Below, one piece after another: positions 38,669 through 53,800 of a DNA stretch of 64,000 nucleotides. Position numbers and translations under genes: made by a program. Source of the DNA: Vespa crabro (taxonomy: Eukaryota > Arthropoda > Insecta > Hymenoptera > Vespidae); contig NC_060955.1 of the NCBI RefSeq assembly GCF_910589235.1, positions 10,684,837 to 10,748,836 on the forward strand. Direction: 5' to 3'. The first letter of the stretch is position 1. Each line of letters starts with the position of its first letter. The notes under the pieces are model-generated. The model worked only from the letters and a program-made list of their open reading frames with translations. It ran no database searches and was not told the origin of the DNA.

Positions 38669-40346
38669 CGTATGTCGATTAAGTTTTTCGATAAAAATCA
38701 TATGAAAACGCCTATTTAAACATAGAAAAAACGTTATCTTCTTGTTATATTCTTTATTCTGCATCGATAGAATATAAAATCAATGAAATTGAAGGAGATT
38801 TCAACTTTTCGTTTTTCGACGATCCGCGTATATGAGCGAAAAATCGTATATGCGATGCGAAACAATGTTAAAACTTAGATTCCAATATAAAATAGATGTT
38901 TGATCTTATGAAATGCAATGTTCTGCATCGATTGGTAACATTTTTCAAACTGTGGCGCAACTATTACTAAAGATTTCACGAAATTAACTTCGCGTATAGC
39001 GAAATTCCCGTATGTCGGTTAAGCTTTTCGATAAAAATCATATGAAAACGCCTATTTAAACATAGCAAACACGTTATATTCTTGTTATATTCTTTATTCT
39101 GCATCGATAGAATATAAAATCAATGAAATTGAACGAGATTTCAACTTTTCGTTTTTCGACGATACGCGTATATGAGCGAAAAATCACATATACGAACGAA
39201 ACAATGTTAAAACTTCGATTCCAATATAAAATAGATGTTTGATCTTATGAAATGCAATGTTCTGCATCGATTGGTAACATTTTTCAAACTGTGGCGCAAC
39301 TATTACTAAAGATTTCACGAAATTAACTTCGCGTATAGCGAAATTCGCGTATGTCGGTTAAGTTTTTCGATAAAAATCATATGAAAGCGACTATTTAAAC
39401 ATAGCAAACACGTTATATTCTTGTTATATTCTTTATTCTGCATCGATAGAATATAAAATCAATGAAATTGAACGAGATTTCAACTTTTCGTTTTTCGACG
39501 ATACGCGTATATGAGCGAAAAATCTCATATACGAACGAAACAATGTTAAAACTTCGATTCCAATTTAAAATAGATGTTTGATCTTATGAAATGCAATGTT
39601 CTGCATCGATTGGTAACATTTTTCAAACTGTGGCGCAACTATTACTAAAGATTTCACGAAATTAACTTGGCGTATAGCGAAATTCGCGTATGTTGGTTAA
39701 GTTTTTCGATAAAAATCATATGAAAACGCCTATTTAAACATAGCAAACACGTTATATTCTTGTTATATTCTTTATTCTGCATCGATAGAATATAAAATCA
39801 ATGAAATTGAACGAGATTTCAACTTTTCGTTTTTCGACGATACGCGTATATGAGCGAAAAATCGTATATGCGATGCGAAACAATGTTAAAACTTAGATTC
39901 CAATATAAAATAGATGTTTGATCTTATGAAATGCAATGTTCTGCATCGATTGGTAACAATTCTCAAACTGTGGCTCAAGTATTACTAAAGATTTCACGAA
40001 ATTAACTTCGCGTATAGCGAAATTCGCGTATGTCGATTAAGTTTTTCGATAAAAATCATATGAAAGCGACTATTTAAACATAGCAAACACGTTATATTCT
40101 TGTTATATTCTTTATTCTGCATCGATAGAATATAAAATCAATGAAATTGAACGAGATTTCAACTTTTCGTTTTTCGACGAAACCCGTATATGAGCGAAAA
40201 ATCGTATATACGATGCGAAACAATGTTAAAACTTAGATTCCAATATAAAATAGATGTTTGATCTTATGAAATGCAATGTTCTGCATCGATTGGTAACATT
40301 TCTCAAACTGTGGCTCAAGTATTACTAAAGATTTCACGAAATTAAC

Positions 40347-40355
40347 TTCGCGTAT
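40347..40355. repeat. 16 bp deletion junction, copy 5
   Basis: Sister of the junction at 36,625 (offset 3,722), in the same background, preceded by the shared aaacccg monomer. Confidence 0.9.
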
Positions 40356-40690
40356 GTCGATTAAGTTTTTCGATAAAAATCATATGAAAACGCCTATTTA
40401 AACATAGCAAACACGTTATATTCTTGTCATATTCTTTATTCTGCATCGATAGAATATAAAATCAATGAAATTGAACGAGATTTCAACTTTTCGTTTTTCG
40501 ACGAAACGCGTATATGAGCGAAAAATCGTATATACGATGGGAAACAATGTTAAAACTTTGATTCCAATATAAAATAGATGTTTGATCTTATGAAATGCAA
40601 TGTTCTGAATCGATTGGTAACATTTTTCAAACTGTGGCGCAAGTGTTACTAAAGATTTCACGAAATTAACTTCGCGTATAGCGAAATTCG

Positions 40691-41710
40691 TGTATGTCGA
40701 TTAAGTTTTTCGATAAAAATCATATGATAATGCCTATTTAAACATAGCAAACACGTTATATTCTTGTTATATTCTTTATTCTGCATCGATAGAATATAAA
40801 ATCAATGAAATTGAACGAGATTTCAACTTTTCCATTTTCGACGATACGCGTATATGAGCGAAAAATCGTATATACGATGCGAAACAATGTTAAAACTTTG
40901 ATTCCAATATAATATAGATGTTTGATCTTATGAAATGCAATGTTCTGCATCGATTGGTATAATTTTTCAATCTGTGGCTCAAGTATTACTAAAGATTTCA
41001 CGAAATTAACTTCGCGTATAGCGAAATTCGCGTATGCCGATTAAGTTTTTCGATAAAAATCATATGAAAACGCCTATTTAATCATAGTAAAAACGTTATC
41101 TTCTTGTTATATTCTTTATTCTGCATCGATAGAATATAAAATCAATGAAATTGAACGAGATTTCAACTTTTCGTTTTTCGACGATACGCGTATATGAGCG
41201 AAAAATCGTATATACGATGCGAAACAATGTTAAAACTTTGATTCCAATATAAAATAGATGTTTGATCTTATGAAATGCAATGTTCTGCATCGATTGGTAA
41301 CATTTTTCTAACTGTGGCGCAAGTATTACAAAAGATTTCACGAATTTAACTTCGCGTATAGCGAAATTCGCGTATGTCGATTAAGTTTTTCGATAAAAAT
41401 CATATGAAAACGCCTATTTAAACATAGCAAACACGTTATATTCTTGTTATATTCTTTATTCTGCATCGATAGAATATAAAATCAATGAAATTGAACGATA
41501 TTTCAACTTTTCGTTTTTCGACGAAACGCGTATATGAACGAAAAATCGTATATACGATGCGAAACAATGTTAAAACTTTGATTCCAATATAAAATAGATG
41601 TTTGATCTTATGAAATGCAATGTTCTGAATCGATTGGTAACATTTTTCAAACTGTGTCGCAAGTATTACTAAAGATTTCACGAAATTAACTTCGCGTATA
41701 GCGAAATTCG
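40691..41710. repeat. T module 4
   Basis: The first monomer carries private ttttccattttcg, catatgataatg and caatctgtgg; the second has tttctaactgtgg. It is the most diverged T copy. Module 5 follows exactly 1,360 bp later. Confidence 0.85.
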
Positions 41711-42050
41711 CGTATGTCGATTAAGTTTTTCGATAAAAATCATATGAAGACGCCTATTTAAACATAGCAAACACGTTATATTCTTGTTATATTCTTTATT
41801 CTGCATCGATAGAATATAAAATCAATGAAATTGAACGAGATTTCAACTTTTCGTTTTTCGACGATACGCGTATATGAGCGAAAAATCGTATATACGATGC
41901 GAAACAATGTTAAAACTTTGATTCCAATATAAAATAGATGTTTGATCTTATGAAATGCAATGTTCTGCATCGATTGGTATCATTTTTCAAACTGTGGCTC
42001 AAGTATTACTAAAGATTTCACGAAATTAACTTCGCGTATAGCGAAATTCG

Positions 42051-43070
42051 CGTATGCCGATTACGTTTTTCGATAAAAATCATATGAAAACGCCTATTTA
42101 AACATAGAAAAAACGTTATCTTCTTGTTATATTCTTTATTCTGCATCGATAGAATATAAAATCAATGAAATTGAACGAGATTTCAACTTTTCCTTTTTCG
42201 ACGATACGCGTATATGAGCGAAAAATCGTATATACGATGCGAAACAATGTTAAAACTTTGATTCCAATATAATATAGATGTTTGATCTTATGAAATGCAA
42301 TGTTCTGCATCGATTGGTATAATTTTTCAAACTGTGGCTCAAGTATTACTAAAGATTTCACGAAATTAACTTCGCGTATAGCGAAATTCGCGTATGCCGA
42401 TTAAGTTTTTCGATAAAAATCATATGATAACGCCTATTTAAACATAGTAAAAACGTTATCTTCTTGTTATATTCTTTATTCTGCATCGATAGAATATAAA
42501 ATCAATGAAATTGAACGAGATTTCAACTTTTCGTTTTTCGACGATACGCGTATATGAGCGAAAAATCGTATATACGATGCGAAACAATGTTAAAATTTTG
42601 ATTCCAATATAAAATAGATGTTTGATCTTATGAAATGCAATGTTCTGCATCGATTGGTAACATTTTTCAAACTGTGGCGCAAGTATTACAAAAGATTTCA
42701 CGAATTTAACTTCGCGTATAGCGAAATTCGCGTATGTCGATTAAGTTTTTCGATAAAAATCATATGAAAACGCCTATTTAAACATAGCAAACACGTTATA
42801 TTCTTGTTATATTCTTTATTCTGCATCGATAGAATATAAAATCAATGAAATTGAACGAGATTTCAACTTTTCGTTTTTCGACGAAACGCGTATATGAGCG
42901 AAAAATCGTATATACGATGCGAAACAATGTTAAAACTTTGATTCCAATATAAAATAGATGTTTGATCTTATGAAATGTAATGTTCTGAATCGATTGGTAA
43001 CATTTTTCAAACTGTGTCGCAAGTATTACTAAAGATTTCACGAAATTAACTTCGCGTATAGCGAAATTCG
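42051..43070. repeat. T module 5
   Basis: Has the standard T markers. The second monomer reads catatgataacg, and the third has gaaatgtaatg near 42,975. It lies 4,402 bp after module 3 and 1,360 bp after module 4. Confidence 0.85.
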
Positions 43071-45108
43071 CGTATGTCGATTAAGTTTTTCGATAAAAAT
43101 CATATGAAGACGCCTATTTAAACATAGCAAACACGTTATATTCTTGTTATATTCTTTATTCTGCATCGATAGAATATAAAATCAATGAAATTGAACGAGA
43201 TTTCAACTTTTCGTTTTTCGACGATACGCGTATATGAGCGAAAAATCTCATATACGAACGAAACAATGTTAAAACTTCGATTCCAATATAAAATAGATGT
43301 TTGATCTTATGAAATGCAATGTTCTGCATCGATTGGTAACATTTTTCAAACTGTGGCGCAACTATTACTAAAGATTTCACGAAATTAACTTCGCGTATAG
43401 CGAAATTCGCGTATGTCGGTTAAGTTTTTCGATAAAAATCATATGAAAGCGACTATTTAAACATAGCAAACACGTTATATTCTTGTTATATTCTTTATTC
43501 TGCATCGATAGAATATAAAATCAATGAAATTGAACGAGATTTCAACTTTTCGTTTTTCGACGATACGCGTATATGAGCGAAAAATCGTATATACGATGCG
43601 AAACAATGTTAAAACTTTGATTCCAATATAAAATAGATGTTTGATCTTATGAAATGCAATGTTCTGCATCGATTGGTATCATTTTTCAAACTGTGGCTCA
43701 AGTATTACTAAAGATTTCACGAAATTAACTTAGCGTATAGCGAAATTCGCGTATGCCGATTACGTTTTTCGATAAAAATCATATGAAAACGCCTATTTAA
43801 ACATAGAAAAAAGGTTATCTTCTTGTTATATTCTTTATTCTGCATCGATAGAATATAAAATCAATGAAATTGAAGGAGATTTCAACTTTTCGTTTTTCGA
43901 CGATCCGCGTATATGAGCGAAAAATCGTATATGCGATGCGAAACAATGTTAAAACTTAGATTCCAATATAAAATAGATGTTTGATCTTATGAAATGCAAT
44001 GTTCTGCATCGATTGGTAACATTTTTCAAACTGTGGCGCAAGTATTACAAAAGATTTCACGAATTTAACTTCGCGTATAGCGAAATTCGCGTATGTCGAT
44101 TAAGTTTTTCGATAAAATCATATGAAAACGCCTATTTAAACATAGCAAACACGTTATATTCTTGTTATATTCTTTATTCTGCATCGATAGAATATAAAAT
44201 CAATGAAATTGAACGAGATTTCAACTTTTCGTTTTTCGACGATACGCGTATATGAGCGAAAAATCGTATATACGATGCGAAACAATGTTAAAACTTTGAT
44301 TCCAATATAAAATAGATGTTTGATCTTATGAAATGCAATGTTCTGCATCGATTGGTAACATTTTTCAAACTGTGGCGCAACTATTACTAAAGATTTCACG
44401 AAATTAACTTCGCGTATAGCGAAATTCCCGTATGTCGGTTAAGCTTTTCGATAAAAATCATATGAAAACGCCTATTTAAACATAGCAAACACGTTATATT
44501 ATTGTTATATTCTTTATTCTGCATCGATAGAATATAAAATCAATGAAATTGAACGAGATTTCAACTTTTCGTTTTTCGACGATACGCGTATATGAGCGAA
44601 AAATCTCATATACGAACGAAACAATGTTAAAACTTCGATTCCAATATAAAATAGATGTTTGATCTTATGAAATGCAATGTTCTGCATCGATTGGTAACAT
44701 TTTTCAAACTGTGGCGCAACTATTACAAAAAGATTTCACGAAATTAACTTCGCGTATAGCGAAATTCGCGTATGTCGGTTAAGTTTTTCGATAAAAATCA
44801 TATGAAAGCGACTATTTAAACATAGCAAACACGTTATATTCTTGTTATATTCTTTATTCTGCATCGATAGAATATAAAATCAATGAAATTGAACGAGATA
44901 TCAACTTTTCGGTTTTCGACGATACGCGTATATGAGCGAAAAATCGTATATACGATGCGAAACAATGTTAAAACTTTGATTCCAATATAAAATAGATGTT
45001 TGATCTTATGAAATGCAATGTTCTGCATCGATTGGTATCATTTTTCAAACTGTGGCTCAAGTATTACTAAAGATTTCACGAAATTAACTTCGCGTATAGC
45101 GAAATTCG

Positions 45109-46128
45109 CGTATGCCGATTACGTTTTTCGATAAAAATCATATGAAAACGCCTATTTAAACATAGAAAAAACGTTATCTTCTTGTTAGATTCTTTATTCT
45201 GCATCGATAGAATATAAAATCAATGAAATTGAACGAGATTTCAACTTTTCCTTTTTCGACGATACGCGTATATGAGCGAAAAATCGTATATACGATGCGA
45301 AACAATGTTAAAACTTTGATTCCAATATAATATAGATGTTTGATCTTATGAAATGCAATGTTCTGCATCGATTGGTATAATTTTTCAAACTGTGGCTCAA
45401 GTATTACTAAAGATTTCACGAAATTAACTTCGCGTATAGCGAAATTCGCGTATGCCGATTAAGTTTTTCGATAAAAATCATATGAAAACGCCTATTTAAA
45501 CATAGTAAAAACGTTATCTTCTTGTTATATTCTTTATTCTGCATCGATAGAATATAAAATCAATGAAATTGAACGAGATTTCAACTTTTCGTTTTTCGAC
45601 GATACGCGTATATGAGCGAAAAATCGTATATACGATGCGAAACAATGTTAAAATTTCGATTCCAATATAAAATAGATGTTTGATCTTATGAAATGCAATG
45701 TTCTGCATCGATTGGTAATATTTTTCAAACTGTGGCGCAAGTATTACAAAAGATTTCACGAATTTAACTTCGCGTATAGCGAAATTAGCGTATGTCGATT
45801 AAGTTTTTCGATAAAAATCATATGAAAACGCCTATTTAAACATAGCAAACACGTTATATTCTTGTTATATTCTTTATTCTGCATCGATAGAATATAAAAT
45901 CAATGAAATTGAACGAGATTTCAACTTTTCGTTTTTCGACGAAACGCGTATATGAGCGAAAAATCGTATATACGATGCGAAACAATGTTAAAACTTTGAT
46001 TCCAATATAAAATAGATGTTTGATCTTATGAAATGCAATGTTCTGAATCGATTGGTAACATTTTTCAAACTGTGTCGCAAGTATTACTAAAGATTTCACG
46101 AAATTAACTTCGCGTATAGCGAAATTCG
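45109..46128. repeat. T module 6 (in HOR copy A)
   Basis: The first monomer has ttagattc, the second has ggtaatattt and gaaattagcg. All three changes are shared with module 7, which lies 9,496 bp later, confirming that modules 6 and 7 are sister copies. Confidence 0.85.
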
Positions 46129-48888
46129 CGTATGTCGATTAAGTTTTTCGATAAAAATCATATGAAAACGCCTATTTAAACATAGCAAACACGTTATATT
46201 CTTGTTATATTCTTTATTCTGCATCGATAGAATATAAAATCAATGAAATTGAACGAGATTTCAACTTTTCGTTTTTCGACGAAACGCGTATATGAGCGAA
46301 AAATCGTATATACGATGCGAAACAATGTTAAAACTTTGATTCCAATATAAAATAGATGTTTGATCTTAAGAAATGCAATGTTCTGCATCGATTGGTAACA
46401 TTTCTCAAACTGTGGCTCAAGTATTTCTAAAGATTTCACGAAATTAACTTCGCGTATAGCGAAATTCGCGTATGTCGATTAAGTTTTTCGATAAAAATCA
46501 TATGAAAACGCCTATTTAAACATAGCAAACACGTTATATTCTTGTCATATTCTTTATTCTGCATCGATAGAATATAAAATCAATGAAATTGAACGAGATT
46601 TCAACTTTTCGTTTTTCGACGAAACGCGTATATGAGCGAAAAATCGTATATACGATGCGAAACAATGTTAAAACTTTGATTCCAATATAAAATAGATGTT
46701 TGATCTTATGAAATGCAATGTTCTGAATCGATTGGTAACATTTTTCAAACTGTGGCTCAAGTATTTCTAAAGATTTCACGAAATTAACTTCGCGTATAGC
46801 GAAATTCGCGTATGTCGATTAAGTTTTTCGATAAAAATCATATGAAAACGCCTATTTAAACATAGCAAACACGTTATATTCTTGTTATATTCTTTATTCT
46901 GCATCGATAGAATATAAAATCAATGAAATTGAACGAGATTTCAACTTTTCGTTTTTCGACGAAACGCGTATATGAGCGAAAATTCGTATATACGATGCGA
47001 AACAATGTTAAAACTTTGATTCCAATAAAAATAGATGTTTGATCTTATGAAATGCAATGTTCTGAATCGATTGGTAACATTTTTCAAACTGTGGCGCAAG
47101 TATTACTAAAGATTTCACGAAATTAACTTCGCGTATAGCGAAATTCGCGTATGTCGATTAAGTTTTTCGATAAAAATCATATGAAAACGCCTATTTAAAC
47201 ATAGCAAACACGTTATATTCTTGTTATATTCTTTATTCTGCATCGATAGAATATAAAATCAATGAAATTGAACGAGATATCTACTTTTCGTTTTTCGACG
47301 ATACGCGTATATGAGCGAAAAATCTCATATACGAACGAACAATGTTAAAACTTCGATTCCAATTTAAAATAGATGTTTGATCTTATGAAATGCAATGTTC
47401 TGCATCGATTGGTAACATTTTTCAAACTGTGGCGCAACTATTACTAAAGATTTCACGAAATTAACTTCGCGTATAGCGAAATTCGCGTATGTCGGTTAAG
47501 TTTTTCGATAAAAATCATATGAAAACGCCTATTTAATCATAGCAAACACGTTATATTCTTGTTATATTCTTTATTCTGCATCGATAGAATATAAAATCAA
47601 TGAAATTGAACGAGATTTCAACTTTTCGTTTTTCGACGATACGCGTATATGAGCGAAAAATCGTATATACGATGCGAAACAATGTTAAAACTTTGATTCC
47701 AATATAAAATAGATGATTGATCTTAAGAATTGCAATGTTCTGCATCGACTGGTATCATTTTTCAAACTGTGGCTCAAGTATTACTAAAGATTTCACGAAA
47801 TTAACTTCGCGTATAGCGAAATTCGCGTATGTCGATTAAGTTTTTCGATAAAAATCATATGAAAACGCCTATTTAAACATAGCAAACACGTTATATTCTT
47901 GTTTTATTCTTTATTCTGCATCGATAGAATATAAAATCAATGAAATTGAACGAGATTTCAACTTTTCGTTTTTCGACGATACGCGTATATGAGCGAAAAA
48001 TCGTATATACGATGCGAAACAATGTTAAAACTTAGATTCCAATATAAAATAGATGTTTGATCTTATGAAATGGAATGTTCTGCATCGATTGGTAACATTT
48101 CTCAAACTGTGGCTAAAGTATTACTAAAGATTTCGTGAAATTAACTTCGCGTATAGCGAAATTCGCGTATGTCGATTAAGTTTTTCGATAAAAATCATAT
48201 GAAAACGCCTATTTAAACATAGCAAACACGTTATATTCTTGTTATATTCTTTATTCTGCATCGATAGAATATAATATCAATGAAATTGAACGAGATTTCA
48301 ACTTTTCGTTTTTCGACGATACGCGTATATGAGCGAAAAATCGTATATACGATGCGAAACAATGTTAAAACTTTGATTCCAATATAAAATAGATGTTTGA
48401 TCTTATGAAATGCAATGTTCTACATCGATTGGTATCATTTTTCAAACTGTGGCTCAACTATTACTAAAGATTTCACGAAATTAACTTCGCGTATAGCGAA
48501 ATTCGCGTATGTCGATTAAGTTTTTCGATAAAAATCATATGAAAACGCCTATTTAAACATAGCAAACACGTTATATTCTTGTTATATTCTTTATTCTGCA
48601 TCGATAGAATATAAAATCAATGAAATTGAACGAGATTTCAACTTTTCGTTTTTCGACGATACGCGTATATGAGCGAAAAATCGTATATACGATGCGAAAC
48701 AATGTTAAAACTTTGATTCCAATATAAAATAGATGTTTGATCTTATGAAATGCAATGTTCTGCATCGATTGGTAACATTTTTCAAACTGTGGCGCAAGTA
48801 TTACAAAAGATTTCACGAAATTAACTTCGCGTATAGCGAAATTCGCGTATGCCGATTACGTTTTTCGATAAAAATCATATGAAAACGC

Positions 48889-48926
48889 TTAATAAAACAG
48901 AGTAAAAACGTTACATTCTTGTTATT
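48889..48926. repeat. Cluster of private changes in HOR copy A
   Basis: Four substitutions in twelve bases (48,889, 48,892, 48,894, 48,900) are followed by loss of two bases in gttattctt near 48,924. The counterpart in copy B, near 58,385-58,425, has the standard sequence while sharing the rarer gttacattc. The loss changes the A/B offset from 9,496 to 9,498. Confidence 0.85.
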
Positions 48927-50169
48927 CTTTATTCTGCATCGATAGAATATAAAATCAATGAAATTGAACGAGATTTCAACTTTTCGTTTTACGACGATAC
49001 GCGTATATGAGCGAAAAATCGTATATACGATGCGAAACAATGTTAAAACTTTGATTCCAATATAAAATAGATGTTTGATCTTAAGAAATGCAATGTTCTG
49101 CATTGATTGGTATCATTTCTCAAACTGTGGCTCAAGTATTACTAAAGATTTCACGAAATTAACTTCGCGTATAGCGAAATTCGCGTATGTCGATTAAGTT
49201 TTTCGATAAAAATCATATGAAAACGCCTATTTAAACATAGCAAACACGTTATATTCTTGTTATATTCTTTATTCTGCATCGATAGAATATAAAATCAATG
49301 AAATTGAACGAGATTTCAACTTTTCGTTTTTCGACGAAACGCGTATATGAGCGAAAAATCGTATATACAATGCGAAACAATGTTAAAACTTTGATTCCAA
49401 TATAAAATAGATGTTTGATCTTATGAAATGCAATGTTCTGAATCGATTGGTAACATTTTTCAAACTGTGGCGCAAGTATTACTAAAGATTTCACGAAATT
49501 AACTTCGCGTATAGCGAAATTCGCGTATGTCGATTAAGTTTTTCGATAAAAATCATATGAAAACGCCTATTTAAACATAGCAAACACGTTATATTCTTGT
49601 TATATTCTTTATTCTGCATCGATAGAATATAAAATCAATGAAATTGAACGAGATATCTACTTTTCGTTTTTCGACGATACGCGTATATGAGCGAAAAATC
49701 TCATATACGAACGAAACAATGTTAAAACTTCGATTCCAATTTAAAATAGATGTTTGATCTTATGAAATGCAATGTTCTGCATCGATTGGTAACATTTTTC
49801 AAACTGTGGCGCAACTATTACTAAAGATTTCACGAAATTAACTTCGCGTATAGCGAAATTCGCGTATGTCGGTTAAGTTTTTCGATAAAAATCATATGAA
49901 AACGCCTATTTAATCATAGCAAACACGTTATATTCTTGTTATATTCTTTATTCTGCATCGATAGAATATAAAATCAATGAAATTGAACGAGATTTCAACT
50001 TTTCGTTTTTCGACGATACGCGTATATGAGCGAAAAATCGTATATACGATGCGAAACAATGTTAAAACTTTGATTCCAATATAAAATAGATGTTTGATCT
50101 TATGAAATGCAATGTTCTGCATCGATTGGTAACATTTTTCAAACTGTGGCGCAACTATTACTAAAGATT

Positions 50170-50310
50170 TCACAAATTTAACTTCGCATATAGCGAAATT
50201 CGCGTATGTCGATTACGTTTTTCGATAAAAATCATATGAAAACGACTATTTATACATAGCAAAAACGTTATTTTCTTGTTATATTCTTTATTCTTCATCG
50301 ATAGAATATA
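50170..50310. repeat. Diverged D junction, copy A
   Basis: An unusually changed stretch: cacaaatttaac, ttcgcatatagcg, gaaaacgactatttatac, gttattttcttg and attcttcatcg, several of which occur nowhere else except in its two relatives at 59,668 and 62,711. Confidence 0.8.
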
Positions 50311-50862
50311 AAATCAATGAAATTGAACGAGATTTCAACTTTTCGTTTTTCGACGATACGCGTATATGAGCGAAAAATCGTATATACGATGCGAAACAAT
50401 GTTAAAACTTTGATTCCAATATAAAATAGATGTTTGATCTTAAGAAATGCAATATTCTGCATCGATTGGTAACATTTCTCAAACTGTGGCTCAAGTATTT
50501 CTAAAGATTTCACGAAATTAACTTCGCGTATAGCGAAATTCGCGTATGTCGATTAAGTTTTTCGATAAAAATCATATGAAAACGCCTATTTAAACATAGC
50601 AAACACGTTATATTCTTGTCATATTCTTTATTCTGCATCGATAGAATATAAAATCAATGAAATTGAACGAGATTTCAACTTTTCGTTTTTCGACGAAACG
50701 CGTATATGAGCGAAAAATCGTATATACGATGCGAAACAATGTTAAAACTTTGATTCCAATATAAAATAGATGTTTGATCTTATGAAATGCAATGTTCTGA
50801 ATCGATTGGTAACATTTTTCAAACTGTGGCTCAAGTATTTCTAAAGATTTCACGAAATTAAC

Positions 50863-50871
50863 TTCGCGTAT
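50863..50871. repeat. 16 bp deletion junction, copy 6
   Basis: Followed by gtcgattaag but preceded by a tgaatcg / gtatttctaaag monomer, so this is a third background. It lies in copy A of the 9.5 kb unit. Confidence 0.9.
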
Positions 50872-53800
50872 GTCGATTAAGTTTTTCGATAAAAATCATA
50901 TGAAAACGCCTATTTAAACATAGCAAACACGTTATATTCTTGTCATATTCTTTATTCTGCATCGATAGAATATAAAATCAATGAAATTGAACGAGATTTC
51001 AACTTTTCGTTTTTCGACGAAACGCGTATATGAGCGAAAAATCGTATATACGAAACGAAACAATGTTAAAACTTTGATTCCAATATAAAATAGATGTTTG
51101 ATCTTATGAAATGCAATGTTCTGAATCGATTGGTAACATTTTTCAAACTGTGGCGCAAGTATTACTAAAGATTTCACGAAATTAACTTCGCGTATAGCGA
51201 AATTCGCGTATGTCGATTAAGTTTTTCGATAAAAATCATATGAAAACGCCTATTTAAACATAGCAAACACGTTATATTCTTGTCATATTCTTTATTCTGC
51301 ATCGATAGAATATAAAATCAATGAAATTGAACGAGATTTCAACTTTTCGTTTTTCCACGAAACGCGTATATGAGCGAAAAATCGTATATACGATGCGAAA
51401 CAATGTTAAAACTTTGATTCCAATATAAAATAGATGTTTGATCTTATGAAATGCAATGTTCTGAATCGATTGGTAACATTTTTCAAACTGTGGCTCAAGT
51501 ATTTCTAAAGATTTCACGAAATTAACTTCGCGTATAGCGAAATTCGCGTATGTCGATTAAGTTTTTCGATAATAATCATATGAAAACGCCTATTTAAACA
51601 TAGCAAACACGTTATATTCTTGTTATATTCTTTATTCTGCATCGATAGAATATAAAATCAATGAAATTGAACGAGATATCTACTTTTCTTTTTTCGACGA
51701 TACGCGTATATGAGCGAAAAATCTCATATACGAACGAAACAATGTTAAAACTTCGATACCAATTTAAAATAGATGTTTGATCTTATGAAATGCAATGTTC
51801 TGCATCGATTGGTAACATTTTTCAAACTGTGGCGCAACTATTACTAAAGATTTCACGAAATTAACTTCGCGTATAGCGAAATTCGCGTATGTCGGTTAAG
51901 TTTTTCGATAAAAATCATATGAAAACGCCTATTTAATCATAGCAAACACGTTATAATCTTGTTATATTCTTTATTCTGCATCGATAGAATATAAAATCAA
52001 TGAAATTGAACGAGATTTCAACTTTTCGTTTTTCGACGATACGCGTATATGAGCGAAAAATCGTATATACGATGCGAAACAATGTTAAAACTTTGATTCC
52101 AATATAAAATAGATGTTTGATCTTATGAAATGCAATGTTCTGCATCGATTGGTATCATTTTTCAAACTGTGGCTCAAGTATTACTAAAGATTTCACGAAA
52201 TTAACTTCGCGTATAGCGAAATTCGCGTATGTCGATTAAGTTTTTCGATAAAAATCATATGAAAACGCCTATTTAAACATAGCAAACACGTTATATTCTT
52301 GTTTTATTCTTTATTCTGCATCGATAGAATATAAAATCAATGAAATTGAACGAGATTTCAACTTTTCGTTTTTCGACGATACGCGTATATGAGCGAAAAA
52401 TCGTATATACGATGCGAAACAATGTTAAAACTTAGATTCCAATATAAAATAGATGTTTGATCTTATGAAATGGAATGTTCTGCATCGATTGGTAACATTT
52501 CTCAAACTGTGGCTAAAGTATTACTAAAGATTTCGTGAAATTAACTTCGCGTATAGCGAAATTCGCGTATGTCGATTAAGTTTTTCGATAAAAATCATAT
52601 GAAAACGCCTATTTAAACATAGCAAACACGTTATATTCTTGTTATATTCTTTATTCTGCATCGATAGAATATAAAATCAATGAAATTGAACGAGATTTCA
52701 ACTTTTCGTTTTTCGACGATACGCGTATATGAGCGAAAAATCGTATATACGATGCGAAACAATGTTAAAACTTTGATTCCAATATAAAATAGATGTTTGA
52801 TCTTATGAAATGCAATGTTCTGCATCGATTGGTAACATTTTTCAAACTGTGGCGCAAGTATTACAAAAGATTTCACGAAATTAACTTCGCGTTTAGCGAA
52901 ATTCGCGTATGCCGATTACGTTTTTCGATAAAAATCATATGAAAACGCCTATTTAAACATAGTAAAAACGTTACATTCTTGTTATATTCTTTATTCTGCA
53001 TCGATAGAATATAAAATCAATGAATTTGAACGAGATTTCAACTTTTCGTTTTTCGACGATACGCGTATATGAGCGAAAAATCGTATATACGATGCGAAAC
53101 AATGTTAAAACTTTGATTCCAATATAAAATAGATGTTTGATCTTAAGAAATGCAATGTTCTGCATTGATTGGTATCATTTCTCAAACTGTGGCTCAAGTA
53201 TTACTAAAGATTTCACGAAATTAACTTCGCGTATAGCGAAATTCGCGTATGTCGATTAAGTTTTTCGATAAAAATCATATGAAAACGCCTATTTAAACAT
53301 AGCAAACATGTTATATTCTTGTTATATTCTTTATTCTGCATCGATAGAATATAAAATCAATGAAATTGAACGAGATTTCAACTTTTCGTTTTTCGACGAA
53401 ACGCGTATATGAGCGAAAAATCGTATATACGATGCGAAACAATGTTAAAACTTTGATTCCAATATAAAATAGATGTTTGATCTTATGAAATGCAATGTTC
53501 TGAATCGATTGGTAACATTTTTCAAACTGTGGTGCAAGTATTACTAAAGATTTCACGAAATTAACTTCGCGTATAGCGAAATTCGCGTATGTCGATTAAG
53601 TTTTTCGATAAAAATCATATGAAAACGCCTATTTAAACATAGCAAACACGTTATATTCTTGTTATATTCTTTATTCTGCATCGATAGAATATAAAATCAA
53701 TGAAATTGAACGAGATATCTACTTTTCGTTTTTCGACGATACGCGTATATGAGCAAAAAATCTCATATACGAACGAAACAATGTTAAAACTTCGATTCCA

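Larger units (their letters stand above)
36020..44440. repeat. Overlapping HOR periods of 3,722, 4,402, 5,081/5,420 and 1,360 bp
   Basis: About 36,020-36,880 recurs at 39,742-40,602 (offset 3,722; shared aaacccg and a 16 bp deletion). About 37,310-38,680 recurs at 41,710-43,080 (offset 4,402). About 38,700-38,960 recurs at 43,780-44,040 (offset 5,081; shared cgatccgcg), then about 38,960-39,400 recurs at 44,375-44,820 (offset 5,420; shared attcccgtatg and taagctttt), so one extra monomer lies in the later copy. About 40,691-41,750 recurs at 42,051-43,110 (offset exactly 1,360). The pattern is several rounds of unequal exchange with different steps. Confidence 0.75.

Noticed and set aside
36459..40187. 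Possible functional meaning of the aaacccg change
   Set aside because: It occurs in only two sister monomers related by the 3,722 bp duplication, so it is one mutation copied once.
43977..44255. Plus-strand open frame of 92 residues
   Set aside because: It exists only because one A is missing near 44,115 (cgataaaatcat). It is unique to this copy and spans the monomer boundary, so it is chance.
48813..49103. Longer 96-residue minus-strand open frame
   Set aside because: It is an extension of the repeated frame made by the 2 bp loss near 48,924. The counterpart in HOR copy B is interrupted.
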